Positions 8,371-17,007 of a stretch of DNA of 64,000 nt are shown in pieces. The translations under genes and the position numbers were made by a program. The notes under the pieces were generated by a model. It had not been told where the DNA came from, searched no databases, and worked only from the letters and a program-made list of their open reading frames with translations. Each line of letters begins with the position of its first letter. Within the stretch, counting starts at the first letter, position 1. The stretch is from NCBI GenBank assembly GCA_039925145.1, contig JBDSZL010000071.1:47425-111424 (forward strand), read 5' to 3'. Origin of the DNA: JBDSZL01 sp039925145. Lineage in GTDB: Bacteria > Acidobacteriota > Vicinamibacteria > Vicinamibacterales > SCN-69-37.

Positions 8371-10188
8371 TCACAGCCGGCAGATGAGCAACTCCCGCTC
8401 GTACACCATCTCGGGGGGCAGATGGTCGTGGAGCTCGATGAACAGCTCTTCGTGCTCCATGACCTCGCGCCGCCAGGCGGCGACATCGACGGCCTGCAGC
8501 TCGTCGAACTGGGCCTGCGACAGCGACAGGCCGCTCCAGTCGATGTCCGTCCAAGCGGGCATCCAGCCGATAGGGGTCTCGCGCGCCAGGGCGCGGCCGC
8601 GAACCCGCTCGACGATCCATCTCAGCACACGCATGTTCTCGCGGAAGCCTGGCCACAGGAACTCACCCTCAGCGTTCTTGCGGAACCAGTTGACGTGGAA
8701 GATTCGCGGCGTCTGGCTGAGGGTCCGCTGCATGGTGATCCAGTGCCGGAAGTAATCGCCCATGTGGTAGCCACAAAACGGACGCATCGCCATCGGGTCG
8801 CGGCGCACCCGTCCGACCTGGCCAACAGCAGCCGCCGTGGTCTCCGATCCCATCGTGGCTCCGACATAGACGCCGGCGGTCCAGTTGAAGCCCTGATAGA
8901 CCAGCGGCATCGTCGTCGCGCGACGCCCGCCAAAGATGAAGGCGCTGATCGGCACGCCCTCCGGCGACTCCCACCGGTCGTCAACGATCGGGCATTGAGC
9001 GACCGGAGCCGTGAAGCGAGAATTGGGATGCGCGGCTGGGGCGCCTGTCTCGCGCGCGATCTCCGGCGTCCATGGGCGTCCCTGCCAATCGAGGCACTCG
9101 GCGGGAGGCGTGTCGGTCATGCCTTCCCACCACACCCCTCCACTGGGAGTGAGCGCCACGTTCGTAAAAATCGCGTTGCGGGAGATCGTCGCCATCGCGT
9201 TCGGGTTGGTCCGAGCCGACGTCCCCGGAGCGACGCCAAAGATACCGGCCTCGGGATTGATCGCGTGGAGCCGGCCAGCCGCGTCCGGCTTGATCCAGGC
9301 GATGTCGTCGCCGACCATCGATACCTTCCAGCCGCGCATGGCGTCTGGCGGAATCATCATCGCGAGGTTGGTCTTGCCGCACGCGCTCGGAAACGCCGCG
9401 GCCACGTACGTCTTCTCCCCAGAGGGGTCCTCCACGCCGAGAATGAGCATGTGCTCGGCCATCCATCGCTCGTCGCGGGCCATCACCGAGGCGATGCGCA
9501 AGCCGAAGCACTTCTTGCCAAGCAGCGCGTTGCCGCCATACCCCGATCCGTACGACCAGATCTCGCGCGTCTCGGGGAAGTGCACGATGTACTTCTCACT
9601 GTTGCAAGGCCACGCGACATCGGCCGCGCCAGGCGCCAGCGGCGCACCGACCGAATGCATGCACGGCACGACGCGGCGGACGTCACGATCGATCTCGCTA
9701 AACACCGGCAGGCCAATGCGCGCCATGATCCGCATGCTGACCACGACGTACGGCGAGTCGGTGAGCTGTACGCCGATCTGCGACATGGGTGAGCCAATGA
9801 CGCCCATGCTGAACGGCAGCACGAACATCGTCCGCCCCGCCATGGCCCCCCCGAACCGGCCCTTCAACTGGCGACGCATCTCGTAGGGCGCCACCCAGTT
9901 GTTGGTCGGACCTGCCGCGTCCTGCGACAGCGAGCAGACGAACGTTCGCTGCTCGACACGAGCGACGTCGTTCGGGTCGGACCGGGCGTAGAAGCAGCCC
10001 GGCCACTCGTCCTCATTCAAACGCGTGAACGTGCCCGCTTGCACCAGCTGCTCGCACAACTGGTCGTATTCCTCCTGAGAGCCGTCCACCCAGTGGACGG
10101 ACTCCGGACGAGTGAGCTGCCGCATCTTCTCCACCCAGCGGAGCAGATGGGTGTTACGCGAGAGCGGGACACTGACGTCACGTGACAT
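8371..10188 (-). CDS. pckG: Phosphoenolpyruvate carboxykinase (GTP)
   Basis: Converts oxaloacetate and GTP to PEP, CO2 and GDP, the entry step of gluconeogenesis. The protein has about 605 residues, the usual size of GTP-type enzymes, and shows the FSMGVIGSP substrate-site motif and the kinase-1a P-loop FPSACGKTN (residues about 266-274 with the hyperreactive Cys270), which separates it from the ATP-type family. An in-frame ATG 12 codons upstream (10224) is possible. I chose 10188 because the distance to the conserved LLRWVEK segment matches family members; neither start has a strong ribosome binding site. The MHS transporter lies downstream, perhaps on the same transcript. Confidence 0.96.
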   Translation of the reverse strand: MSRDVSVPLSRNTHLLRWVEKMRQLTRPESVHWVDGSQEEYDQLCEQLVQAGTFTRLNEDEWPGCFYARSDPNDVARVEQRTFVCSLSQDAAGPTNNWVAPYEMRRQLKGRFGGAMAGRTMFVLPFSMGVIGSPMSQIGVQLTDSPYVVVSMRIMARIGLPVFSEIDRDVRRVVPCMHSVGAPLAPGAADVAWPCNSEKYIVHFPETREIWSYGSGYGGNALLGKKCFGLRIASVMARDERWMAEHMLILGVEDPSGEKTYVAAAFPSACGKTNLAMMIPPDAMRGWKVSMVGDDIAWIKPDAAGRLHAINPEAGIFGVAPGTSARTNPNAMATISRNAIFTNVALTPSGGVWWEGMTDTPPAECLDWQGRPWTPEIARETGAPAAHPNSRFTAPVAQCPIVDDRWESPEGVPISAFIFGGRRATTMPLVYQGFNWTAGVYVGATMGSETTAAAVGQVGRVRRDPMAMRPFCGYHMGDYFRHWITMQRTLSQTPRIFHVNWFRKNAEGEFLWPGFRENMRVLRWIVERVRGRALARETPIGWMPAWTDIDWSGLSLSQAQFDELQAVDVAAWRREVMEHEELFIELHDHLPPEMVYERELLICRL

Positions 10189-10476
10189 CGTTGGACCTAG
10201 CGGAAAGAGTTCGGGCCACGCCATCCATGGCGGAGCGGTACGTATTGATCGATGCAGGTGAATTCGAGTCTGTATAGTAGCGTGCCAACCGAACCACCGG
10301 CGCCCACGTTATGTCCTCTCTCCTGATTTCGCTCGAACGGCACGACTCGGTGCTGGTGCGTAGTGGGTCAGTTTGAAATCGGCTGCATACGTTATGCTGT
10401 CGCGTTCGGGTGAGCCCGTGGCAGGATCGCACCATGCCAAGACGGTCAAGCATGGCCTCTGGCGATAGGAGGCGGT

Positions 10477-10722
10477 ATGTCACGACGCTTGCTCTGGATT
10501 GCAATCTGGGTTGTCTCTATTCTGGCTACTGCGCAGTACGTGAAAGCCCAGCGCGAAGCCCTTCCTGCCAATCCGATGTCCAATCCGCTGATGGTTAGCG
10601 GAACCGACCTGGCGTTCCGAGTGCAGAGCTACGGGCCTGATGCCGCGCGCGGGCGCTTCATGATTAGAATCAACGGCACTTGGCAGCCCATTGAAGTCGT
10701 GAGCCCTGGCGCCGAGAAATAG
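10477..10722 (+). CDS. Small secreted protein of unknown function
   Basis: An 81-residue ORF supported by an unusually good ribosome binding site (AGGAGG at 10467-10472, four bases before ATG). Residues 1-24 form a signal peptide (basic MSRR, then a hydrophobic core, ending VKA-Q). The mature part of about 57 residues is small and polar, with no cysteines and no motif I recognise. It stands alone, divergent from pckG and followed by a non-coding, decayed stretch. A larger overlapping frame from 10410 looks like a shadow. It may be a lineage-specific orphan. Confidence 0.6.
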   Translation: MSRRLLWIAIWVVSILATAQYVKAQREALPANPMSNPLMVSGTDLAFRVQSYGPDAARGRFMIRINGTWQPIEVVSPGAEK

Positions 10723-11055
10723 CCATAACTGAAAACCCTAAGAAGCGTGGCACCGACCATGACTTCGCCACTGGCGCCCGCCGCGTGGTCGAGCAGGGCA
10801 TCGGGGAACGCCTAGACGGCTCACCACTACCCGATCCGCATGAGGGGAAGAACCCGCACGCGGTCGCGCTTGGGAAGCTCGGCGGGGCCAATCGCCCGCT
10901 TGCACGCCGCACACGGCGCCAGTTGGGAGCCTGCGCGCCTCATCCAAACACTGGCGGCGCAGGGGCGGACTTTTCGCGACCTGGACGCCGATCGCCGCGC
11001 CGTGCGTAAGCCGTAAGCCGCGAGCCCCGAGCCCCGAGCCCCGAACCGTAAGCCG
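10723..11055. other. Intergenic stretch with decayed coding remnant and heptamer repeats
   Basis: No intact gene is visible. In frame 3 (about 10785-10900) the translation includes NPHAVALGKLGGANRP, which resembles the start of a short family of KLGGKKGG-type small basic proteins; the rest of the frame is not protein-like. In frame 1 a different stretch (about 10880-11014) stays open and ends RTFRDLDADRRAVRKP-stop. The pattern suggests a frameshifted, decaying small gene. The right end holds tandem 7-base units described separately. Confidence 0.4.
11006..11054. repeat. Short tandem heptamers GTAAGCC and CGAGCCC
   Basis: GTAAGCC occurs twice in tandem (11006-11019), CGAGCCC three times in tandem (11021-11041), followed by the variant CGAACC and another GTAAGCC (11048-11054). 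The two unit types nest so that one flanks the other. The tract ends two bases before the stop codon of the SGNH hydrolase on the minus strand. It is low-complexity intergenic sequence of unknown role. Confidence 0.8.
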
Positions 11056-11766
11056 CTATCTCACAACCCGCATCACTGGCCTCACTTGTGTGATCAATGG
11101 AGCGAGCTGTGCCGTCCACAGGTCATAGCCCTCCGCTGTCATGTGCAGGCCATCGGCGACGAACAACTCCGGCCGGGGTGTGCCGTCTCGGCCCAGCATC
11201 GCGGCGGCCAGGTCGATGTAGTGCAGGTTCTTCCGCGTGGCGGTGTACGTTTTCACGCGCGCATTCGCGTCCTGCATCGCCGGCCACATGGTCCATCGGG
11301 CCAGGCTGGGTTTGACAGCGATGAAGATGATCTCCGTCGCCGGTTTCGCCGCGAGCACACGGCCGACGAACTGCTGGTAATCGGCGAGCACCCGCTCGGG
11401 TGTCTTGCCCGCGGCGATGTCGTTGTCGCCCGCGTAAAAGACCACGACGTCGGGGCTGTACCTCGTCACTGTCTGTTCGACGAAGTAGTTCACGTCGGAG
11501 ATCTGAGATCCGCCGAACCCCCGGTTGATGACGGTCAGCGTGGGAAATCTGCTGCCCGTCGCCCACATCCTGATCGTCGAGCTGCCGGCAAACAGCACCG
11601 CGTGCGCGGGCGGCGTGTTCTTGCTGTCCCACTGATCGAACGCCTTGATCTCCTCCACCAACCGGGCCGGGTCTGGATCGACCGCCTGTGCGTAGGACGC
11701 GCTCGCCCCCGCGGTCAGCAGGCACAGGACAATCAGACTGCGCGCGGCGGTACGACGCACGTGCAT
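11056..11766 (-). CDS. Secreted SGNH/GDSL-family hydrolase
   Basis: A 236-residue exported esterase-like enzyme. Residues 1-27 form a signal peptide ending AYAQA-like. The SGNH blocks are readable: block I AGSSTIRMW with nucleophile Ser63, block II RGFGGS (Gly85), block III GDND (Asn115), and block V DGLHMT (Asp205, His208). This is the platelet-activating-factor acetylhydrolase-like subgroup often involved in carbohydrate or lipid deacylation; the substrate is not known. The start is well supported by AGGAGG directly upstream of the ATG. It lies 71 bases after the S9 peptidase gene on the same strand. Confidence 0.92.
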   Translation of the reverse strand: MHVRRTAARSLIVLCLLTAGASASYAQAVDPDPARLVEEIKAFDQWDSKNTPPAHAVLFAGSSTIRMWATGSRFPTLTVINRGFGGSQISDVNYFVEQTVTRYSPDVVVFYAGDNDIAAGKTPERVLADYQQFVGRVLAAKPATEIIFIAVKPSLARWTMWPAMQDANARVKTYTATRKNLHYIDLAAAMLGRDGTPRPELFVADGLHMTAEGYDLWTAQLAPLITQVRPVMRVVR

Positions 11767-11837
11767 AAGTCCTCCTCTTCAACGGCGCGGCGCCACTAGC
11801 GTGTCGCGCGCATGCCCGCAGTATGCGCCAAGACAGG

Positions 11838-13793
11838 TCAGGTCCGCGCGCGGAGGCGCCATCGATCCAGGTTGTCAATGGCCAGAGGGGCCAGGTCGTC
11901 GGCGGGCGCGAAATCGAACACCGCCGCATAGAACGCAAGCTCCGCCTCGAGGCTCCGGACCGTGGACGCCGCCTGCCGGAAGCCGTGCTGCTCGCCCTGG
12001 AACATGACCAGCGCCACCGGCAGCCCTTTGGCGCGCACAGCATCTGCCATGGTCTGCGCTTGCGCGGGCGGCACGACGGGGTCTTCGGCGCCCTGCAGGA
12101 GGATGAGCGGGCACGAGAGTCGATCGACGGCGTGGATCGGCGAACGCGCCCGGTAACGGTCCTTTGCGGCGGGATACGGTCCGACGAGTGTGTCGAGATA
12201 GCGCGCCTCGAATTTGTGTGTGTCGCGCGCGAGACTCTCGAGGTCGCTGACACCAAAATAGCTCGCCGCCGCTGAGAAGACGTCTGGGCGAAACGCCAGC
12301 GCGGCGAGTGCCGTGTAACCACCAGCGCTCGATCCACGGATGATGAGGCGGGCGGCGTCTGCGAGACCCAGGCCGACGAGATGGCGCGCGGCGGCGACGC
12401 AGTCGTCGACGTCAACCTCCCCCCACCGGCCGTTCAGACGCTGGCGATAGGCGCGGCCATAGCCCGTGCTGCCTCCGTAGTCCACGTCCACGACTGCAAA
12501 TCCACGGGTCGTCCAGAACTGCAGCGCCAGGCTCAGAGCTGCGGACGCAGCCCCTGTGGGGCCTCCATGGCTCACCACGATCAGCGGGGGTCGCTCATCG
12601 TCGGCCGCCCGGCAGTGGGGATGGCGAGGCGGATAATAGAAGGCACGTGCGGTGACGTCCTGTTGAGTCGGAAACTCGATCGTCTGAGGCACAGAGAGAT
12701 AGCTGACATCAACCGTTTCAGCGGCTGCCGATCGCACCGTGTCGACCGCACCGGTCGAGAGATCGATACACACGACCGCGTCGGTCGCCGTGGGTGACGA
12801 AGCCACGCACGCCACCCACATTGAGTTCGCGACCACCATCGCACCCGGCTCGATGTCAGGGGCGAGCGTTCTGAGCGTGCGGCTTGCCGGGTCGAGAACA
12901 GCCAGCCTCCAGCGTCCGTCCATCGCGTAAGAGACAACCAGCGACGTGCCGGCGAACGACCAGGTCGTGGTCCCCAACTGCCAGAGCGGACGCCCGAAAT
13001 CCGCTGCCATCGGGCAGATCGCTTCTGCGGGAGAACTTTCGTCCGCTCGCTGCCGGTACAGATTCCACCAGCCGCTGCGGTCGGATACGAAATAAATCGT
13101 GCCGTCTGTGGACCACTCCGGATGCATCACCGACTCACGATCGCTGCCTGCCACCCGGCGGTGGCGAGCCGTCCCACCGCCCGGCAGGACGTCGGCCACC
13201 CAGAGTTCGGTCCCATCCCAAGGCATCTGCGGATGTCGCCACGACAACCAGAGCAGCCGGGTGCCGTCGGCACTGAACCTTGGTGCCGCATAGAAGTCCT
13301 CTCCAGCCACGAGGACCTGCGGCGCGGTCGAGCCTCCACCGAGCATGACGCGCACGAGGGTGTTCTCGGGCTCCTGCGAGACGCGCGAGTGGTCTTCCCT
13401 CACCCACACCATCCACCCGCCAGATGGATGTAGGTCGCCATCCGCGTACCGCCAGGGTCCGACCGGTGTGAGCGGCCGGATGTCGCCGTTTTTGATGCTG
13501 TATAGCCGCTGGTCGGAGAACTCGGAGAAGACGACCTGTCCATCCGCGATGAGGTAGGCGCCTCCACCATACTCGTGCACGCGAGTGCGCACATTCATCG
13601 CCGGCGGTGTGACTTCGGCAATCGCGCCATCGGCGCCACGCTTCATGAGCACGTTACGGCCACCCTCTGCCGGCCGGCCTTCGAGCCAGTAGGCGTCGGG
13701 ACCATCGAGCGCGACTGCCCCGAGGCGCAGCGAACCTGCACCCACCGACCGCGCGCTGATTGGAGACTTCCAGGTGCCGTAGGGAGCGATCAC
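11838..13793 (-). CDS. Prolyl oligopeptidase family (S9) serine peptidase
   Basis: A 651-residue protein with an N-terminal beta-propeller (about 1-390) and a C-terminal alpha/beta hydrolase domain. The catalytic triad is Ser489 in GSSAGG, Asp571 in GAEDPVV and His603 in EQHGF. The YGGSTGYGRAYRQ...WGEVDVDD segment before the nucleophile is typical of acylaminoacyl-peptidase/DPP IV-like S9C members. No signal peptide is seen, so it is probably cytoplasmic. The start is a GTG that gives the characteristic IAPYGTWKSPIS N-terminus. It follows the DUF1841 gene by 30 bases and probably belongs to the same transcript. Confidence 0.93.
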   Translation of the reverse strand: MIAPYGTWKSPISARSVGAGSLRLGAVALDGPDAYWLEGRPAEGGRNVLMKRGADGAIAEVTPPAMNVRTRVHEYGGGAYLIADGQVVFSEFSDQRLYSIKNGDIRPLTPVGPWRYADGDLHPSGGWMVWVREDHSRVSQEPENTLVRVMLGGGSTAPQVLVAGEDFYAAPRFSADGTRLLWLSWRHPQMPWDGTELWVADVLPGGGTARHRRVAGSDRESVMHPEWSTDGTIYFVSDRSGWWNLYRQRADESSPAEAICPMAADFGRPLWQLGTTTWSFAGTSLVVSYAMDGRWRLAVLDPASRTLRTLAPDIEPGAMVVANSMWVACVASSPTATDAVVCIDLSTGAVDTVRSAAAETVDVSYLSVPQTIEFPTQQDVTARAFYYPPRHPHCRAADDERPPLIVVSHGGPTGAASAALSLALQFWTTRGFAVVDVDYGGSTGYGRAYRQRLNGRWGEVDVDDCVAAARHLVGLGLADAARLIIRGSSAGGYTALAALAFRPDVFSAAASYFGVSDLESLARDTHKFEARYLDTLVGPYPAAKDRYRARSPIHAVDRLSCPLILLQGAEDPVVPPAQAQTMADAVRAKGLPVALVMFQGEQHGFRQAASTVRSLEAELAFYAAVFDFAPADDLAPLAIDNLDRWRLRART

Positions 13794-13823
13794 GGATCTA
13801 CACGGCTGCCCGTCGAGAGATCG

Positions 13824-14207
13824 TCAGACGTCTCCGCCGTTTCGCCATCGCAACGCCGTCAGGTCTGCGAGCCCCGACAGATACGAACTTGCCAGCCCGG
13901 CTTTGTCGGTCGGCGACTCGAGCGCCGCCGCCAGCTCGCTGACGAGCACAGACCCAAGGGCGTGAATGGAATCGTGCCTCATCAGACCCTCGCGTTGCAG
14001 CCGCGCGTGAGTGTCGACAACGACTGGCTCACCGAGCGCCAGCTGATTTTCGACAGCCACGTGAATGGCCGCGTGCAGCCGTGCATTGGCGACCGCAATC
14101 CGAGCCTGGCGATGATAGGTCATCACCGCCACGAGCTTGTCGCTGTCATCGGCGCCCATCCACTCCTCGGCCGGTGGCGCAACGTCCGGGTCGTAGTCCT
14201 GCACCAT
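13824..14207 (-). CDS. DUF1841 family protein
   Basis: A 127-residue protein beginning with the YDPDVAP segment. It contains ARLHAAIHVAVENQLALGE and LMRHDSIHALGSVL, the helix pair with conserved histidines that marks DUF1841. In this family the residues HxxxHxxxE and RHxxIH could form a metal site; that is inference. The function is unknown and the protein is probably cytoplasmic. It sits between the truncated HPF-like ORF (46 bases upstream) and the S9 peptidase (30 bases downstream), all on one strand. Confidence 0.82.
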   Translation of the reverse strand: MVQDYDPDVAPPAEEWMGADDSDKLVAVMTYHRQARIAVANARLHAAIHVAVENQLALGEPVVVDTHARLQREGLMRHDSIHALGSVLVSELAAALESPTDKAGLASSYLSGLADLTALRWRNGGDV

Positions 14208-14252
14208 ACGTGAACGGTCCGAGCAATAGTGAAGCGCGGTTTTGCGATCAGA

Positions 14253-14531
14253 TCAGGTGCGCGGCGAGTCGCGCAAGTGCGCGTCTTTGATCCGTCCGAG
14301 TGCGCGATCGACCGACCGGGTCAGCTTGTCCAGAGCGCCGGCCAGAGCCTGTTCGACGCCGGCGGCCTGATGCGTCACCGCGATCGGAGGCAAGCCGGCG
14401 AGCCGGGCCTCGATCGCGCAGCGCTTGTCGAAGTCGTTGGACTTGGCGCTGCTGTTCTCGTCGGTGAAGTGCACTTCGACGCGCGTGATTCGTTCGCCAA
14501 AACGCGCCAGAGCCCCGGGCCATGCCCCCAT
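14253..14531 (-). pseudogene. HPF/RaiA-like ribosome-associated protein lacking its N-terminus
   Basis: A 92-residue ORF whose body (ITRVEVHFTDEN, then DKRCAIEARLAGLPPIAVTHQA, then a helical C-terminus) matches the later strands and second helix of the S30AE/HPF fold that binds the 30S subunit. Family members of this type have about 25 further residues, the first beta strand and helix, before this point. Here an in-frame TAG lies directly upstream of the ATG, and the glycosyltransferase stop codon is only five bases away, so the missing part is absent from this locus. Either the gene is a fragment or it makes a shortened protein, coupled to the upstream gene. I annotate it as probably broken. 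Confidence 0.55.
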
Positions 14532-14535
14532 CTAA

Positions 14536-15525
14536 TCACGGGGGTGAGTGGTCGGTCGACTGCGGACCCGTGGGGCGCTCAGGAGGCACGTCGGCACCGC
14601 CGCGGACGATTTCACGCACGACCGCCTGCGGCCGCTGGTTGATCGTCAGAAACATCCGTCCGATGTACTCGCCGATCAGCCCGAGCAGCACGAGCTGCGT
14701 GCCCGAGAACACCAGCAACGCCGCCATGATCCAGCCGAAGCCGTAATCAGGCCCCTGATCGCGCAGCCACAACCGGAACACGACCACGAGCGCGCCTAAC
14801 CCCGCGACCGCCAGCACGAGCCCCACGAACGTGGCCAGCCGCAGTGGCAGCACCGAGAAATTGAGCCACGCGCTCAGCCAGAGCCGCACCAGTCGCCGAA
14901 GGGTGTAAGTACTCGTGCCCGCCTTGCGCGCTTCGTGCCGGACATCGACCGATCCGATGCGCTGTGTCACCTGCAGCAGTAATCCGTCGATGTACGGATA
15001 GGGGCCCGCGTAGCTGGTGACCTGCTGCGCGACGAACGCCGTCACGCAGCGGAAGCTCGACAGGTAGAACCCCTGGGGCTTGTCGAGCGCCCAGTCGGTC
15101 ATTCGATTGGTGAACCAGCTGCCGACATTGCGAAACATCGAATGCTGCTTCATCGGGTAGTGCCCGAAGATGACGTCGAGCCCGGTTGCCACGGCATGAC
15201 GCCACAGCCGGGCGGCCTCCGCGGGTGGATTCTGGCCGTCGTCGTCGAGGTTCACGATGTGCAACCCGCGCGCGTGCCGCCATCCGGTCAGCACCGCGTT
15301 GTGCTCGCCGTAGTTGCGCGCGTGCTCAATCAGCGTTATGGGTACGCGCATGTCGCGCATGAGGGCGCGGCAGACCTCGCTGGTGCCATCGCCGCTGCCG
15401 TCGTTCACGAGGACGATCTCGTGACCACCTTCGATCGTGAGCGACTCGATTTCTCGCACAACCGTGCCGATCGTCTCGGCACTTCGGTAGAGCGGAATCA
15501 CGAACGTCAACGCGGGAACAGACAT
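14536..15525 (-). CDS. GT2 polyprenyl-phosphate glycosyltransferase (GtrB/ArnC-like)
   Basis: A 329-residue membrane-anchored glycosyltransferase. The GT-A domain (about 1-230) shows the FVIPLYRS start, the LVNDGSGDGT nucleotide-binding motif, the NLDDDGQNPP metal-binding motif and ARNYGEHNAVLTG. Two hydrophobic segments follow (about 235-260 and 270-297), as in GtrB, ArnC and DPM synthase relatives. These transfer a sugar from a nucleotide to undecaprenyl phosphate at the inner face of the membrane for lipid A, O-antigen or cell-wall modification. The sugar is not predictable. It is the first gene of a minus-strand run ending in the SGNH hydrolase. Confidence 0.92.
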   Translation of the reverse strand: MSVPALTFVIPLYRSAETIGTVVREIESLTIEGGHEIVLVNDGSGDGTSEVCRALMRDMRVPITLIEHARNYGEHNAVLTGWRHARGLHIVNLDDDGQNPPAEAARLWRHAVATGLDVIFGHYPMKQHSMFRNVGSWFTNRMTDWALDKPQGFYLSSFRCVTAFVAQQVTSYAGPYPYIDGLLLQVTQRIGSVDVRHEARKAGTSTYTLRRLVRLWLSAWLNFSVLPLRLATFVGLVLAVAGLGALVVVFRLWLRDQGPDYGFGWIMAALLVFSGTQLVLLGLIGEYIGRMFLTINQRPQAVVREIVRGGADVPPERPTGPQSTDHSPP

Positions 15526-15586
15526 ATCGGGTTGGGGCGCCCGATGTTAGCACGCAGGCCGACGGCTTTTCAGGGCACTCAGTGCG

Positions 15587-16267
15587 CTAGCGGACTTCAA
15601 TCTCGACCACCTGTGTGTCCACAGTCGCGTCGATGGCGGAGGCGGTGGAACCGGGATCATGCCAGAGGAAACGTCCCGGCTCCGAGCCTGTGACGACGAC
15701 CTCGAGCCAGCCGCCCGAGTGCCGATGTGCCGGCATCCGTTCCCCCGCACGCAGGACGATGCGGCTGGCGAGAACGCGGGTGTTGTCGACGACCACTTCG
15801 TGGCCGGGGGCGCCGGCCGGTGTCGCAGGTGCCGCATCGGCGCGGATCGGCGTCAGCAGCTCGACGTCGAAGATCCTGATGGGATGGTCGCCGACGTTGG
15901 CGACGCGGTGAGTGTACGGCGGGTGCGCCGAGTTGAACACGACCCTCCCGACCGGCGGCGTCTGAATGAGGCCATCGGCGCCGGGCAGGTCGACGCGCGT
16001 GGGGCCCGTGGCCAGCCGAACGGAGACGTTGTCGTTGGAGTGGGTGTGAAACAGGCTGACGTAGCTTGAAGGCAACACCACATCGAGCAGGCGCAGGCTG
16101 GCGTTTTCGAAAACAGGTCGGTGCTGCGGCTCACGCTCGACCGGGACGGGCGACTGCGGGAGCGAGCCTAGCAGCACGACGCTGGCGCATACGGCCGTGC
16201 AGCTGATGCTGCGAGCACGTACGAATCTCGCGCGCAACAGGCCGCCGCGCCCTCCGTTCAGTTCCAC
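15587..16267 (-). CDS. Exported cupin-fold protein
   Basis: A 226-residue protein with an N-terminal basic region and hydrophobic core (about residues 20-40) that reads as a signal peptide. The mature part seems to contain two cupin-like halves; the second carries VLRAGERMPAHRHSGGWLEVVV with histidines compatible with a metal site. The function is unknown. The open frame starts at a GTG with no strong ribosome binding site, and a TTG ten codons further in, closer to the hydrophobic core, is an alternative. It is flanked by the glycosyltransferase downstream and the DinB-fold gene upstream on the same strand. Confidence 0.65.
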   Translation of the reverse strand: MELNGGRGGLLRARFVRARSISCTAVCASVVLLGSLPQSPVPVEREPQHRPVFENASLRLLDVVLPSSYVSLFHTHSNDNVSVRLATGPTRVDLPGADGLIQTPPVGRVVFNSAHPPYTHRVANVGDHPIRIFDVELLTPIRADAAPATPAGAPGHEVVVDNTRVLASRIVLRAGERMPAHRHSGGWLEVVVTGSEPGRFLWHDPGSTASAIDATVDTQVVEIEVR

Positions 16268-16288
16268 AACGTGCAGCCGCGCAGAGGG

Positions 16289-16852
16289 CTACCGCTCGGT
16301 GCCACGCGACACGACCCGAGCGTGATCGGCTGGCTTCTCCATCGTTGGCTGCCGGTTGTACGCGTCCGACTGGCCCGGTGGAATGCTGAGGTACGTCCAG
16401 TCGCGCCCACGAATGGCTTTCGCAACGTAGACAATTTGCCCGACGTGGTAGCTGCAGTGCGCGAGCGCGCGGTGCAACGCGTCGCCAACAGGCAGCGCCT
16501 GCCCGCGGATGGTCACCGTCTGGTCGAGCGTCTGTGCATCGAGCGCGTCGAGTGCCTGGAGCACCGCATTCCACCCGAGTGCCCACTTGGCCTCGAGCTC
16601 CGCGTGCGTCACCGCGCGCGGCTGGAACTCCTCCTCACGATGTCGCCAGGGCTTCTCGCCGTCGCTCGTGAGGAAATCGGTGAAGCGCGACTGAAGATTG
16701 CCGGCGATGTGCCAGCAGATTGTCGCCACCGAGCTGGCAGCGTCACTGCGCGAATCGGACAGCTCCGCGTCGCTCAACTGCCCTATCGCGCCTTCTGCCA
16801 GTGCCTTGTATCGGAGCAACTCGGTGCGGATGGACCCAATCACATCAGGCAT
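16289..16852 (-). CDS. DinB-fold protein, DUF1572-like
   Basis: A 187-residue four-helix-bundle protein. The segment TICWHIAGNLQSRFTDFL (residues about 45-62) and HRALAHCSYHVGQIVY (about 127-142) supply the spaced histidines expected for the metal centre of the DinB/YfiT superfamily. Members act as metal-dependent thiol transferases or stress proteins; the specific reaction is unknown. A very short open frame (16845-16964) ends eight bases inside the gene start and could couple translation. It lies 155 bases downstream of the DUF1080 gene. Confidence 0.82.
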   Translation of the reverse strand: MPDVIGSIRTELLRYKALAEGAIGQLSDAELSDSRSDAASSVATICWHIAGNLQSRFTDFLTSDGEKPWRHREEEFQPRAVTHAELEAKWALGWNAVLQALDALDAQTLDQTVTIRGQALPVGDALHRALAHCSYHVGQIVYVAKAIRGRDWTYLSIPPGQSDAYNRQPTMEKPADHARVVSRGTER

Positions 16853-17007
16853 AGACCGGACTCTCCTCGGGGATGCGGCCCAGGAACAACTCTGTGTCGT
16901 ACATCAGCCGTACCCTGCCGCCGTCCTGATAAGTCTCGAACAAATGCTTCAGCGCGTCCAGCATCGGCACATGGCCCGGATCGGACGCCGCAGGGACGTA
17001 CGGAGCG

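Noticed and set aside
10373..10398. TTGAAA and TATGCT as a promoter for the small secreted orphan.
   Set aside because: The spacing is 14 bases, too short for a normal sigma-70-type promoter.
16845..16964. Open frame of 39 codons on the minus strand ending eight bases inside the DinB-fold gene start.
   Set aside because: It has no good ribosome binding site and no recognisable motif; I mention it only as possible coupling and not as a gene.
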